Below, piece after piece: positions 14,191 through 22,012 of a DNA stretch of 22,985 nucleotides. Origin of the DNA: Microcaldota archaeon. GTDB taxonomy: Archaea > Micrarchaeota > Micrarchaeia > Anstonellales > Anstonellaceae. The notes beneath the pieces were generated by a model. That model had not been told where the DNA came from, ran no database searches, and was given only the letters and a program-made list of their open reading frames with translations. The stretch spans positions 1 through 22,985 of the forward strand of contig JAKAME010000014.1 in NCBI GenBank assembly GCA_021813025.1, given 5' to 3'. Made by a program: the position numbers and the translations under genes. Position 1 is the first letter of the stretch, and each line of letters opens with the position of its first letter.

Positions 14191-14199
14191 GGTGGATGA
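14191..14199 (+). promoter_or_regulatory. Shine-Dalgarno site of the YjbQ gene
   Basis: GGTGGATGA lies directly before ATG 14201 and resembles the archaeal GGAGGTGA. It supports 14201 as the start, although the open frame extends back to 14087 inside the previous gene. Confidence 0.4.
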
Positions 14200-14200
14200 G

Positions 14201-14611
14201 ATGAAATCACACACCGAGTATTTGTGGTTCAACACCAAAAAGCAGAAAGAAATTCTGCCGATAACCGAGCAGGTGGAAAAAATCGTCTCGGTTTCCGGAG
14301 TGAAAGAGGGCTTCTGCCTTGTTTCGGCCATGCACATCACGGCCGCAGTTTATGTGAATGACGAGGAGAGCGGCCTCATCTCCGACATAATGGACTGGGC
14401 CGAGAAGCTCGCCCCGGCAGCCAATTACCGGCACCACCACACGGGCGAGAGCAACGGGGATGCGCACCTCAAGCGCCTCCTGCTCGGCCATCAGGTTCTC
14501 CTGCCCATCACGGAAGGAAAGCTTGACCTCGGTCCGTGGGAGCGCGTCTTTTACGCCGAATTCGACGGGCAGAGGAAAAAGAGAGTGGTAGTCAAAATCA
14601 TCGGGGAGTAG
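14201..14611 (+). CDS. YjbQ / UPF0047 family protein
   Basis: A 136-residue protein of the YjbQ family. Conserved blocks are GFCLVSAMHITAAVYVNDEE, RHHHTGESNGDAHLKRLLLG and LLPITEGKLDLGPWERVFYA, followed by the C-terminal RKKRVVVKIIGE strand. The His residues (AMHITA, RHHHTG, GDAHLK) form the presumed metal or active site. Family members complement thiamin phosphate synthase mutants weakly, but the real substrate is unsettled. Length equals that of the family (about 135-140). The start at 14201 is preferred because the upstream part of the frame overlaps the TPR-like gene and has no family resemblance. It probably shares a transcript with the TPR-like gene 16 bp upstream. Confidence 0.9.
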   Translation: MKSHTEYLWFNTKKQKEILPITEQVEKIVSVSGVKEGFCLVSAMHITAAVYVNDEESGLISDIMDWAEKLAPAANYRHHHTGESNGDAHLKRLLLGHQVLLPITEGKLDLGPWERVFYAEFDGQRKKRVVVKIIGE

Positions 14612-14636
14612 GTTCCCGGCCCGGCTTTTCGCTTTC

Positions 14637-14644
14637 TTTTTAAT
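14637..14644 (+). promoter_or_regulatory. TATA box of the alpha-glucan phosphorylase
   Basis: TTTTTAAT is centred about 26 nt before ATG 14667, predicting a leaderless mRNA. Confidence 0.6.
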
Positions 14645-14666
14645 CCCTCTCGTCTTACCCCCTCTC

Positions 14667-16529
14667 ATGCCGAGCGTCCCACCCGGCGACGGGCAGGCTC
14701 CTGTCCCCGCCAGCCAGCCGCCCAAAAGACGGGCCGCCTCACGAGCCAAAATTTTCTCTCAGGCTCCAAGCCCTGAGTCAAGAAAACTTTCCCCCCGCGC
14801 CGCCCAGCAGCTGGGCAGCGAGCCTCCCGACCGCCACGAGCGCATAGCCTATTTCACCATGGAGGCGGGCATCAGCCACCAGATTCCCACCTACGCCGGC
14901 GGCCTTGGAATCCTCGCAGGCGACACTCTCAAGTCTTATGCGGATTTGCACGTGCCCGCAGTCGGCGTCACCCTGCTCAACAAGAACGGCTATTTCTACC
15001 AAGTATTGGACCCGCAGGACCGCCAGCTCGAGGAGCCCGTGCACTGGAGCCCGGAGGATTTCATGAAGCTCATGGAGCCCCGCGTGAGCGTGCAGGTGGA
15101 GGGGCGCGCGGTGTTGCTGCAGGCATGGCAGCTTCTCGTGCACGGCGCGGACGGCTATGACTTGCCCGTCTATTTCCTTGACAGCGATTTGGAGGGCAAC
15201 GCGCCGAACGACCGCCACCTGACTTCCATGCTCTACGGCGGCGACCGCGCCTACCGCCTAGGGCAGGAAATCGTGCTGGGCGTGGGCGGCGTGCGCATGC
15301 TCGACGCCTTGGGCTACGCCAACCTCAGCAAATATCACATGAACGAGGGGCACGCAGCCCTCCTAATTGCCGAGCTTTTGCGCAAGCAGGCCCAAAACCC
15401 GGCCAGCGTTTCCGAGAACGACCTCGAGGCAGTGCGCCGCAAATGCGTTTTCACCACCCACACTCCTGTCGCGGCAGGCCATGACGTGTTCGATTCAGCC
15501 CTCTTCTCGCGCATGACAGGCGATTTCGTGCCTCCGCTGCTTTTGCAGAAAGCCACCATGCAGGGCAAGGTCAACATGACCCTCATGGGCCTCAACGGCA
15601 GCCAGTATGTAAACGGGGTGGCCAAGCGCCACGGCGAGACCACGCGCGAGATGTTCCCGGAATACCGCATCAACTCAATCACCAACGGCATCCATCCCCC
15701 CTCGTGGGCCTCGCCCGCCTTCTCCGCGCTTTTCGACGCCCACATCCCCGGCTGGCGCCTTGACCCGTTCGGCCTGCGCTATGCGCTTTCAATCCCGAAT
15801 GACAAGATATGGGGGGCGCACGCAGAATCCAAGCACAGGCTGGTGGATTACATCAACGAGCACGCCAACGTGGGCTTCCACCCCGAGCGCTTCACCATCG
15901 GCTTCGCGCGCCGCTTCACCGCCTACAAGCGCCCTGATTTGGTGCTCTATGACGTGGAGCGCCTGACGCAGATGGCCGAGCGGGTGGGCGACATACAGAT
16001 TGTTTTCGCAGGCAAGGCCCATCCGCAGGACGAGGCAGGCAAGTCCCTCATCCAGCGCGTGCTGAAAATCTCGCGCGAGGCAAGCGCGCGGGAGGGCAGG
16101 CTCAAAATCGCCTTTTTGCGCAACTACGACATGCAGCTCTCCAAGCTCATGGTGGCAGGCTGCGACGTGTGGCTCAACACCCCGCAGGCCCCGCGCGAGG
16201 CTTCCGGCACTTCGGGTATGAAGGCCGCGCTCAACGCCGTGCCGCACTTTTCCACTCTGGACGGCTGGTGGGTGGAGGGCCACATAGAGGACGTCACCGG
16301 CTGGTCAATCGGCGGCAAGCCTGTGGATGCCGACCCGGACTCGCCCATCAATTTCGAGGCAGACGCGCTTGATTTGTATGACAAGCTTGAGCAGAACATT
16401 GTGCCGACCTTCTACGGCAAGCGCGAAAAATGGATAGACATCATGCGCCACTGCATCGCGATTAATGCAAGCTTCTTCAACACCTACCGCATGGCGCACC
16501 AGTACATCGTGAATGCGTATATGGAATGA
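14667..16529 (+). CDS. glgP: Alpha-glucan (glycogen/maltodextrin) phosphorylase, GT35
   Basis: Releases glucose 1-phosphate from alpha-1,4-glucans using pyridoxal phosphate. The 620-residue protein is the short GT35 form. It has IAYFTMEAGISHQIPTYAGG near residue 60, GILAGDTLKSYADL, HMNEGHAALL and TTHTPVAAGHD. These are followed by IGFARRFTAYKRPDL and the cofactor loop EASGTSGMKAALN, where Lys519 should carry PLP. The first 55 residues (PSVPPGDGQAPVPASQPPKR and onward) are Pro/Ala/Ser/Arg-rich and look disordered, which is not usual for the family. ATG 14667 is supported by TATA spacing; the conserved part could also be translated from a later start. A T-run directly follows the stop. Confidence 0.93.
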   Translation: MPSVPPGDGQAPVPASQPPKRRAASRAKIFSQAPSPESRKLSPRAAQQLGSEPPDRHERIAYFTMEAGISHQIPTYAGGLGILAGDTLKSYADLHVPAVGVTLLNKNGYFYQVLDPQDRQLEEPVHWSPEDFMKLMEPRVSVQVEGRAVLLQAWQLLVHGADGYDLPVYFLDSDLEGNAPNDRHLTSMLYGGDRAYRLGQEIVLGVGGVRMLDALGYANLSKYHMNEGHAALLIAELLRKQAQNPASVSENDLEAVRRKCVFTTHTPVAAGHDVFDSALFSRMTGDFVPPLLLQKATMQGKVNMTLMGLNGSQYVNGVAKRHGETTREMFPEYRINSITNGIHPPSWASPAFSALFDAHIPGWRLDPFGLRYALSIPNDKIWGAHAESKHRLVDYINEHANVGFHPERFTIGFARRFTAYKRPDLVLYDVERLTQMAERVGDIQIVFAGKAHPQDEAGKSLIQRVLKISREASAREGRLKIAFLRNYDMQLSKLMVAGCDVWLNTPQAPREASGTSGMKAALNAVPHFSTLDGWWVEGHIEDVTGWSIGGKPVDADPDSPINFEADALDLYDKLEQNIVPTFYGKREKWIDIMRHCIAINASFFNTYRMAHQYIVNAYME

Positions 16530-16536
16530 TTTTTTT
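16530..16536 (+). terminator. T-run directly after glgP
   Basis: Seven T residues follow the glgP stop without a gap. This is a plausible archaeal U-tract terminator placed before the carAB promoter. Confidence 0.4.
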
Positions 16537-16577
16537 CATCACCCCACCGCCCATTTTTCTCCGGCCAATCCGCCGCC

Positions 16578-16585
16578 TTTTTATT
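16578..16585 (+). promoter_or_regulatory. TATA box of the carAB operon
   Basis: TTTTTATT at this place predicts transcription starting near 16608, leaving a leader of about 50 nt before carA. This is longer than for the other genes in the window. Confidence 0.4.
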
Positions 16586-16645
16586 CCTTCTCCAATCTCA
16601 TATTGGCCTGGGTTGCTCACAGCCCCCCTAATCCCTTTACGTCGT

Positions 16646-16651
16646 GGGAGG
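16646..16651 (+). promoter_or_regulatory. Shine-Dalgarno site of carA
   Basis: GGGAGG lies 9 nt before ATG 16661. It decides the carA start within a frame that is open from 16526. Confidence 0.6.
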
Positions 16652-16660
16652 CTGGATGCA

Positions 16661-17758
16661 ATGGCCCAAAAACGCGCAGTCCTTGTCTTGTCCGACGGCT
16701 CGGCCTATTTCGGCTCAGGCCTCGGAGCTCCCTCCCTGCGCGCCGGCGAGCTTGTTTTCAATACCGGCATGACCGGCTATCAGGAAGCCCTGACCGACCC
16801 GTCTTATGCGGGCCAAATCCTGCTCATGACCTACCCACTGATTGGAAATTACGGCCTGAACCATGAATGGGTGGAGAGCGGGAAGGTGCACGTGGAGGGC
16901 TTCTGCGTGCGGCAGGACTACGGCGCGCCGCACCACATCAAGAGCGAGCACAATCTTGACTCCTACCTGAGTGACAACGGCATCGGAGGCATATCCGGCA
17001 TTGACACGCGCGCCCTCACGCGCAAAATCCGCACTCATGGAGTCATGCCTGCCGCGCTGGAAGTTTTTGAGGAAAAAGAGGCAGACATTTCCGCGCTTGT
17101 GGAAAAAGCGAGGGCAACTGATTATTCCCAGCTTGATTTCGTGGAAAAAGTGAGCACAGGCAAGATGTATTCAAGCCACCCAAGCTCAAATGCCCAGACT
17201 ATTTCAGGAAAGAAAGTCGCGCTGCTGGACTGCGGGGTGAAGGGAAACATAATACACGAGCTGAACAAGAGGGGTTGCGAAGTGATGGTATTCCCGGCTT
17301 TCACAAAAGCAGACGAGATTCGCTCTTTCTCTCCAAATGGTGTTGTTGTTTCCAACGGGCCGGGCGACCCGGCAAGACTGGGCAGCATAGTCGCAGAAAT
17401 GAAAACCCTCATGAAAGACTATCCCCTCATGGGCATCTGCCTCGGCCACCAGCTCTTGGGCTGGGCCGCAGGCTCCAAAACTTACAAATTGAAATTCGGC
17501 CACCGCGGCGGCAACCACCCAGTATTGGACAAAAAGCTTGGAAGGGTGGCCATCACCACCCAAAATCATGGGTTTGCAGTCGATGAGGCCGGCCTTGGCC
17601 CTGACTGGGAAATCACCCACACCAATCTCAACGACAAGACAAACGAAGGCATCGCGCACAAATCACTCCCAATTTTCTCTGTGCAATACCACCCTGAAGC
17701 CCATCCTGGCCCGCGGGATTCGATGTATTTGTTCGACCAGTTTGTGAAAAGCTTGTGA
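16661..17758 (+). CDS. carA: Carbamoyl phosphate synthetase small subunit (glutaminase)
   Basis: Hydrolyses glutamine and passes ammonia to the large subunit for carbamoyl phosphate, feeding pyrimidine and arginine synthesis. The 365-residue protein has the CarA N-terminal domain (LVLSDGSAYFGSGLG, FNTGMTGYQEALTDPSYAGQ, YPLIGNYGLN, GISGIDTRALTRKIR) followed by a class I glutamine amidotransferase domain. That domain has NGPGDP, the nucleophile Cys260 in GICLGHQLLG, QNHGFAVD and the His-Glu pair in QYHPEAHPGP. ATG 16661 fits the family N-terminus and follows a Shine-Dalgarno site; 45 upstream codons of the same frame are rejected. The stop overlaps a possible GTG start of carB (GTGA). Confidence 0.95.
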   Translation: MAQKRAVLVLSDGSAYFGSGLGAPSLRAGELVFNTGMTGYQEALTDPSYAGQILLMTYPLIGNYGLNHEWVESGKVHVEGFCVRQDYGAPHHIKSEHNLDSYLSDNGIGGISGIDTRALTRKIRTHGVMPAALEVFEEKEADISALVEKARATDYSQLDFVEKVSTGKMYSSHPSSNAQTISGKKVALLDCGVKGNIIHELNKRGCEVMVFPAFTKADEIRSFSPNGVVVSNGPGDPARLGSIVAEMKTLMKDYPLMGICLGHQLLGWAAGSKTYKLKFGHRGGNHPVLDKKLGRVAITTQNHGFAVDEAGLGPDWEITHTNLNDKTNEGIAHKSLPIFSVQYHPEAHPGPRDSMYLFDQFVKSL

Positions 17759-17763
17759 TATTC

Positions 17764-20700
17764 ATGCCACGCGACAGCACCATAAAAAAAGTCCTTGTAA
17801 TCGGCTCAGGCCCCATAGTTATTGGACAATCTGCAGAATTTGATTATTCGGGCAGCCAGGCATGCAAGGCATTGAGAGAAGAAGGAGTGAAAGTCATTTT
17901 GCTGAACTCTAACCCTGCCACCATCCAGACTGACCCGGCCCTCGCGGACAGAATTTACATAGAGCCATTGCAGGCCGACGTGCTGGAGCGCATCATAAAG
18001 GACGAGAGGCCTGACGGCCTGCTTGCAACAATGGGCGGCCAGACCGCACTCAATCTTGCCATGGAAATGCACCAAAAGGGCGTGCTGGACCGCTATGGGG
18101 TGCGCATGCTGGGCACCGGAATAGACTCGATTCATGCGGCCGAAGACAGGGGCGCTTTCAACCGGCTCATTGCCTCCATCCACGAGCCCCAGCTAAAATC
18201 TGTTGCAGCCACCAGCCACGAGCAGGCGCGCGAATTCGCCCAAACGCATGGCTTCCCCCTAATCCTGCGTCCCGCTTTCACATTGGGCGGAACGGGCGGC
18301 GGAATAGCGCGCGACAAGGCAGAATTCGACTCCCTGCTCACCTTGGGCTTCACCCTCTCCCCGACACACCAGATTTTAATCGAAGAATCTGTTTTGGGCT
18401 GGGCGGAATTCGAATACGAGATGATGCGCGATGGGGAGGACAACTGCATCACCATCTGCAACATGGAAAACGTCGACCCGATGGGCGTGCACACCGGCGA
18501 GAGCGTGGTGGTGGCGCCGAGCCAGACGCTGTCAGACGATGAGCACCAAATGCTTCGCTCGGCTGCAATAAAGATTATCCGGGCGCTCAAAATAGAAGGA
18601 GGATGCAACATCCAGTTTGCGGTGAATCAAAAGACTGGCGAGTATGTAGTAGTTGAAGTGAATCCCCGCCTCTCCCGCTCCTCCGCCCTCGCATCCAAGG
18701 CAACCGGCTATCCAATCGCCCGCGTTGCAGCCAAAATAGCCCTCGGTTATTCCCTTCACGAAATCCTTAACGCAGTCACCCAGACCACCCCCGCCTCCTT
18801 CGAGCCTGCCCTCGACTATTGCGTTCTCAAAATACCAAGATGGCCGTTCGACAAGATGCCGAAAGCAGAGCGAAGATTGGGAACCCAGATGAAAAGCACG
18901 GGCGAAGTGATGGCGATTGGCCGCACGTTCGAGGAGGCCTATCTCAAGGCCATGCGCTCGCTCGAGCAGAAATCGCCTGTAATAAAAGACGCAGAGCTTG
19001 AGCACCACCTCACCCAGCCGACGGATTTGCGCTTTCCTGCAGTGCTGCGCGCCCTGCAGCTTGGCTGGGGCAGGGACAAAGTCGCCACTCTCACTTCCAT
19101 CCATCCGTGGTTCATCGACCGCTTCGCGGCAATCGCGCAGATGGAGGCGCGCCTCAAATCAGAGCCATTCTCAATTCCCCTTCTTGCTTCTGCCAAGCGC
19201 ATGGGCTTTTCCGACGCCCACATCTCCTCCATCAGCGGGCAGGAGGAGCATGCCCTGCGCTCTTTGCGCATCAAGGCGGGAATAAAGCCAACCTACAAGA
19301 TGGTGGACACCTGCGCAGGAGAATTCGAGGCCAAAACGCCGTATTATTATTCCACTTACGAGAGCGAAAATGAGAGTGTTCGTTCAGCCCGCCGCAAGGT
19401 TGTCATCATAGGCTCAGGCCCCATCCGCATAGGGCAGGGCATAGAGTTCGACTACTGCGCCTGCCACGCCTCATTCTGCCTTCGCCAGCTTGGCATTGAA
19501 AGCATACTCATCAACAACAACCCTGAAACCATCTCCACCGACTTCGACACGTCAGACAAGCTTTACTTCGAGCCTCTCACTTTCGAGGAAGTGCTCAACG
19601 TCATCGAGCAGGAGAAGCCCGACGGCGTCATTGTCCAGTTCGGAGGCCAGACCTCAATCAATCTGGCCGAGCGCCTCGCTGCGGCAGGCGTGCCCATCCT
19701 CGGCACGCCTCTTGACGGCATCGACATTGCCGAAGACAGGGAGCGCTTCCGCGAGCTTCTTTCACGGCTTGGAATAGCCCAGCCAAAGAACGGCACCGCG
19801 CGCAACCAGCCGGAAGCGATTGCCGAAGCCGCCCGCATAGGCTATCCGATAGTGGTGCGGCCCTCCTACGTGATTGCAGGCAGGGGCATGGCCATAGTGA
19901 ATGACGAGGAGGAGCTGAAAACCTACATTGCGGAAGCAGTGGACGTATCGGAAAAGCGGCCCGTGCTCATCGACCAGTACATCGACAGGGCGATAGAGTG
20001 CGAAATAGACGGCGTGGGCGACGGGGAGCGGCTGTGGATTGCGGGCCTGATGGAGCACATCGAGCGCGCGGGCGTGCATTCAGGCGACGCCTCGTGCGTG
20101 GTGCCGCCGGTGCGGCTCAAGGAGGAGGTGCAGGCAAAGCTGCTCGAATACTCGCGCGCCATCTCCAAATCGTTGGGCATAGTCGGGGCAATCAACATAC
20201 AGTATGTTGTGCGCGACGACGTGATTTATGTTCTTGAGGCCAATCCGCGCGCTTCGCGCACCATGCCCTATCTTTCCAAGGCCACCGGCATCCCCATCGT
20301 GCAGCTGGCCACGCGCGTGCAGCTTGGCGAGAAGCTCAAGGACATCGCGCCGCCCGAGCCTCTCTCCCTTCCCTATTATGCAGTCAAATCAGTCGTCTTC
20401 CCCTTCCTCAAGCTGCGCGGAGCCGATTTCGTGCTTGGGCCGGAGATGAAAAGCACCGGCGAGAGCATGGGCATCGACCAGTCATTCCCCATAGCCTATT
20501 ACAAGTCGCTGCGCGGGGCGAATTTGCGCCTGCCCGCGAAAGGGACCATCGCCCTCTCGCTCAAGGACGGCGACAAGGAGCGCGCGCTCCCCCTCGCCAA
20601 GCAGCTAATCTCTCTTGGCTACTCGATTGCCGCCACTCCGGGCACCGCCGCGCAGATGGCCGAATTGAGCGGCCGCATACAGGTGCTCAAAAAACTGGCC

Positions 20701-20943
20701 GAGGGCGAGCCAAATCTTGTGTCTGAGCTCAAAGCAGGCAGGATACAGATGGTTTTCAACACCCCGAGCAAGGGCGGCAGGGCAAGCTCTGACGGGTTCG
20801 CGATTAGGCGCGCCTCTCTGGAGGCCAACGTGCCCTGCATCACCAATTTCGAGGCAGCGGAGGCGCTTGCGGAGGCGCTCGCTGCCGCGCAGGGGGGGGA
20901 AGTGAAGCCGAAATGTTTGCAGGAGTACTGGAAAAAGGAATGA
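17764..20943 (+). CDS. carB: Carbamoyl phosphate synthetase large subunit
   Basis: The synthetase subunit, 1059 residues and full length for the single-polypeptide form; many archaea split it into two genes. The two homologous halves are plain: KVLVIGSGPIVIGQSAEFDY at the N-terminus and KVVIIGSGPIRIGQGIEFDY near residue 546. Each begins an ATP-grasp unit (carboxyphosphate and carbamoyl phosphate synthesis). They carry PSYVIAGRGM and RPAFTLGGTGGG nucleotide loops and EVNPRLSRSSALASK and EANPRASRTMPYLSK metal sites. The last 130 residues form the MGS-like allosteric domain (IAATPGTAAQMAELSG). ATG 17764 is preferred; GTG 17755, overlapping the carA stop, is an in-frame alternative. Translational coupling with carA is likely. 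Confidence 0.95.
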   Translation: MPRDSTIKKVLVIGSGPIVIGQSAEFDYSGSQACKALREEGVKVILLNSNPATIQTDPALADRIYIEPLQADVLERIIKDERPDGLLATMGGQTALNLAMEMHQKGVLDRYGVRMLGTGIDSIHAAEDRGAFNRLIASIHEPQLKSVAATSHEQAREFAQTHGFPLILRPAFTLGGTGGGIARDKAEFDSLLTLGFTLSPTHQILIEESVLGWAEFEYEMMRDGEDNCITICNMENVDPMGVHTGESVVVAPSQTLSDDEHQMLRSAAIKIIRALKIEGGCNIQFAVNQKTGEYVVVEVNPRLSRSSALASKATGYPIARVAAKIALGYSLHEILNAVTQTTPASFEPALDYCVLKIPRWPFDKMPKAERRLGTQMKSTGEVMAIGRTFEEAYLKAMRSLEQKSPVIKDAELEHHLTQPTDLRFPAVLRALQLGWGRDKVATLTSIHPWFIDRFAAIAQMEARLKSEPFSIPLLASAKRMGFSDAHISSISGQEEHALRSLRIKAGIKPTYKMVDTCAGEFEAKTPYYYSTYESENESVRSARRKVVIIGSGPIRIGQGIEFDYCACHASFCLRQLGIESILINNNPETISTDFDTSDKLYFEPLTFEEVLNVIEQEKPDGVIVQFGGQTSINLAERLAAAGVPILGTPLDGIDIAEDRERFRELLSRLGIAQPKNGTARNQPEAIAEAARIGYPIVVRPSYVIAGRGMAIVNDEEELKTYIAEAVDVSEKRPVLIDQYIDRAIECEIDGVGDGERLWIAGLMEHIERAGVHSGDASCVVPPVRLKEEVQAKLLEYSRAISKSLGIVGAINIQYVVRDDVIYVLEANPRASRTMPYLSKATGIPIVQLATRVQLGEKLKDIAPPEPLSLPYYAVKSVVFPFLKLRGADFVLGPEMKSTGESMGIDQSFPIAYYKSLRGANLRLPAKGTIALSLKDGDKERALPLAKQLISLGYSIAATPGTAAQMAELSGRIQVLKKLAEGEPNLVSELKAGRIQMVFNTPSKGGRASSDGFAIRRASLEANVPCITNFEAAEALAEALAAAQGGEVKPKCLQEYWKKE

Positions 20944-21067
20944 GCAAGGCCGCTCGCTCCATTCCCGCTCACAGCCACCGGAAAGCCACCCCCTCCTTTT
21001 CCCTATATCCTTTCCCTCCCTCTTCTTCTACGCCTCGTCCTCCCAAGATGAGGCGGATTGTGAAACC

Positions 21068-21208
21068 ATGCCAAGAAAGAAACTCGCCCGCGTAGCGAAT
21101 CCGGCCCAAGAGCTGCCGGCAGGCCTGCAGGAGCCGAAATCCGAGGTTGCAGCCTCGCAGCCGGCGGCCAGCGAACCGCTCCAAAGGCCTCAGCCTCCCT
21201 CTGCCTGA
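21068..21208 (+). CDS. Possible 46-residue Pro/Ala-rich small protein
   Basis: ATG 21068 opens a frame for a short protein with a basic start (MPRKKLARVANPAQELPAG) and a disordered Pro/Ala/Gln-rich tail. No family is recognised. It lies alone between carB and glutaredoxin. A TATAT in the preceding pyrimidine tract is about 60 nt upstream, which would need a leader of some 35 nt. In GC-rich DNA such frames arise by chance, so it may not be a gene. Confidence 0.25.
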   Translation: MPRKKLARVANPAQELPAGLQEPKSEVAASQPAASEPLQRPQPPSA

Positions 21209-21284
21209 GCTCCATCCAAAGAAAAAGGCACTCCAAGCCGCCCGCACCTCCCACCAAACCCAAAAAAGCGCTCCAAGCCCCCTC

Positions 21285-21292
21285 TTTTATTT
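21285..21292 (+). promoter_or_regulatory. TATA box of the glutaredoxin-rhodanese pair
   Basis: TTTTATTT is centred about 25 nt before ATG 21313 (28 nt before the second ATG at 21316), giving leaderless spacing. Confidence 0.45.
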
Positions 21293-21312
21293 TTTTCTTT
21301 CCAAACCCCCTC

Positions 21313-21636
21313 ATGATGGACGAAAACGAGCTGATTGGCCTGCGCGCGCTGAAAATGCAGCAGCTGCGCATGGGGCTGGCGAAGCCCAAAGGCCCGCCCG
21401 CGCAGCGCTCGGTGGAGCTTTTCTCCACTTCCTCCTGCCCCTACTGCCACATGGCCGAGCGCTACCTGATGGACAAGAAGGTCTCTTTCCAGAAAAACGA
21501 CGTGAGCAAGGACAACGCCGCCGCGCGGCGCATGATTTCAGCCACAGGCCAGACCGGCGTGCCGCAGCTGTGCATCAACGGCCAGTGGATTGTGGGATTT
21601 GACAGGAAAGCGATTGATGAAGCCCTGCAGGGCTAG
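21313..21636 (+). CDS. Glutaredoxin
   Basis: A 107-residue thiol-disulfide oxidoreductase with a thioredoxin fold: the first strand VELFSTSSCPYC (34-45) has active-site Cys42 and Cys45, TGVPQLCING contains the cis-proline, and the end IVGFDRKAIDEALQ matches the glutathione or partner-binding GFD/helix. About 30 residues precede the fold (ENELIGLRALKMQQLRMGLA, basic and helical), which is longer than usual. Many archaea lack glutathione, so the reductant may be another thiol or a thioredoxin reductase-like enzyme. It is followed 15 bp later by a rhodanese gene, suggesting a joint role in sulfur or thiol redox handling. Confidence 0.88.
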   Translation: MMDENELIGLRALKMQQLRMGLAKPKGPPAQRSVELFSTSSCPYCHMAERYLMDKKVSFQKNDVSKDNAAARRMISATGQTGVPQLCINGQWIVGFDRKAIDEALQG

Positions 21637-21644
21637 AGGAGGGA
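21636..21644 (+). promoter_or_regulatory. Shine-Dalgarno site of the rhodanese gene
   Basis: GAGGAGGGA, overlapping the last base of the glutaredoxin stop, lies 7 nt before ATG 21652. It is one of the strongest Shine-Dalgarno sites in the window and indicates an internal operon gene. Confidence 0.65.
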
Positions 21645-21651
21645 ATTTATC

Positions 21652-21990
21652 ATGCGAAACCTTTCCCCTCTCGATTATCTTGCCGAGCCGTCCCGCTTCC
21701 TTCTGGTGGATGTCAGAAGCGATGAGGAGTGGCAGGCGGCGCACGACGAACGGGCTCTCCATCTTCCCCTCATTGAGCTGTCCGACCGCGCCTCCTCCTT
21801 GCCCAAAGACAAGCCCATCGCTCTCATCTGCCGCACCGGCGGCCGCTCGGCCCGCGCCTGTGAGATGCTGCAAGATTCCGGGCTTGAGATTTACAATCTG
21901 GCCGGAGGCATGCGCGCGCTCGTTCTTGCAAAAAAGGAGAAAGGGCTGATTTCAGAGAAAGAGTTCGAACAGATGATGGCGAGGCTCTGA
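21652..21990 (+). CDS. Single-domain rhodanese (sulfurtransferase)
   Basis: A 112-residue rhodanese-homology protein: FLLVDVRSDEEWQAAHDERA near the N-terminus, then ALHLPLIEL and the active loop ICRTGGRSARA with Cys60, then YNLAGGMRAL. The Cys would carry a persulfide for sulfur transfer. After the fold there is a short charged tail (KKEKGLISEKEFEQMMARL). Family members are usually 100-120 residues, so it is complete. Its tight spacing to glutaredoxin suggests cotranscription and linked thiol chemistry. The natural sulfur donor and acceptor cannot be read from the sequence. It converges with the DNA ligase gene, leaving 22 bp of T-rich sequence between stops. Confidence 0.9.
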   Translation: MRNLSPLDYLAEPSRFLLVDVRSDEEWQAAHDERALHLPLIELSDRASSLPKDKPIALICRTGGRSARACEMLQDSGLEIYNLAGGMRALVLAKKEKGLISEKEFEQMMARL

Positions 21991-21991
21991 C

Positions 21992-22001
21992 TTTATTTTT
22001 C
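21992..22001 (+). terminator. T-rich tract between rhodanese and ligase genes
   Basis: TTTATTTTTC follows the rhodanese stop by 1-2 bp and lies between convergent genes. It is a plausible U-tract terminator for the glutaredoxin-rhodanese transcript. Confidence 0.35.
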
Positions 22002-22012
22002 TCTCGCCTGTT

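Larger units (their letters stand above)
20944..21312. other. 369-bp stretch with no firm gene
   Basis: Between the carB stop and the glutaredoxin start there is a pyrimidine-rich tract on the plus strand (about 20985-21046, nearly all C and T with one TATAT). A possible 46-codon reading frame and Pro/Lys-rich readable frames without stop follow. I see no tRNA-like cloverleaf, no repeat family and no conserved protein motif. Confidence 0.6.

Noticed and set aside
15789..16283. A 164-codon minus-strand frame opposite glgP
   Set aside because: It lies wholly within the conserved phosphorylase and its sequence is a composition shadow of it.
16526..16660. A 45-residue N-terminal extension of CarA
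   Set aside because: It overlaps the glgP stop and the T-run, and the Shine-Dalgarno site and family N-terminus both point to 16661.
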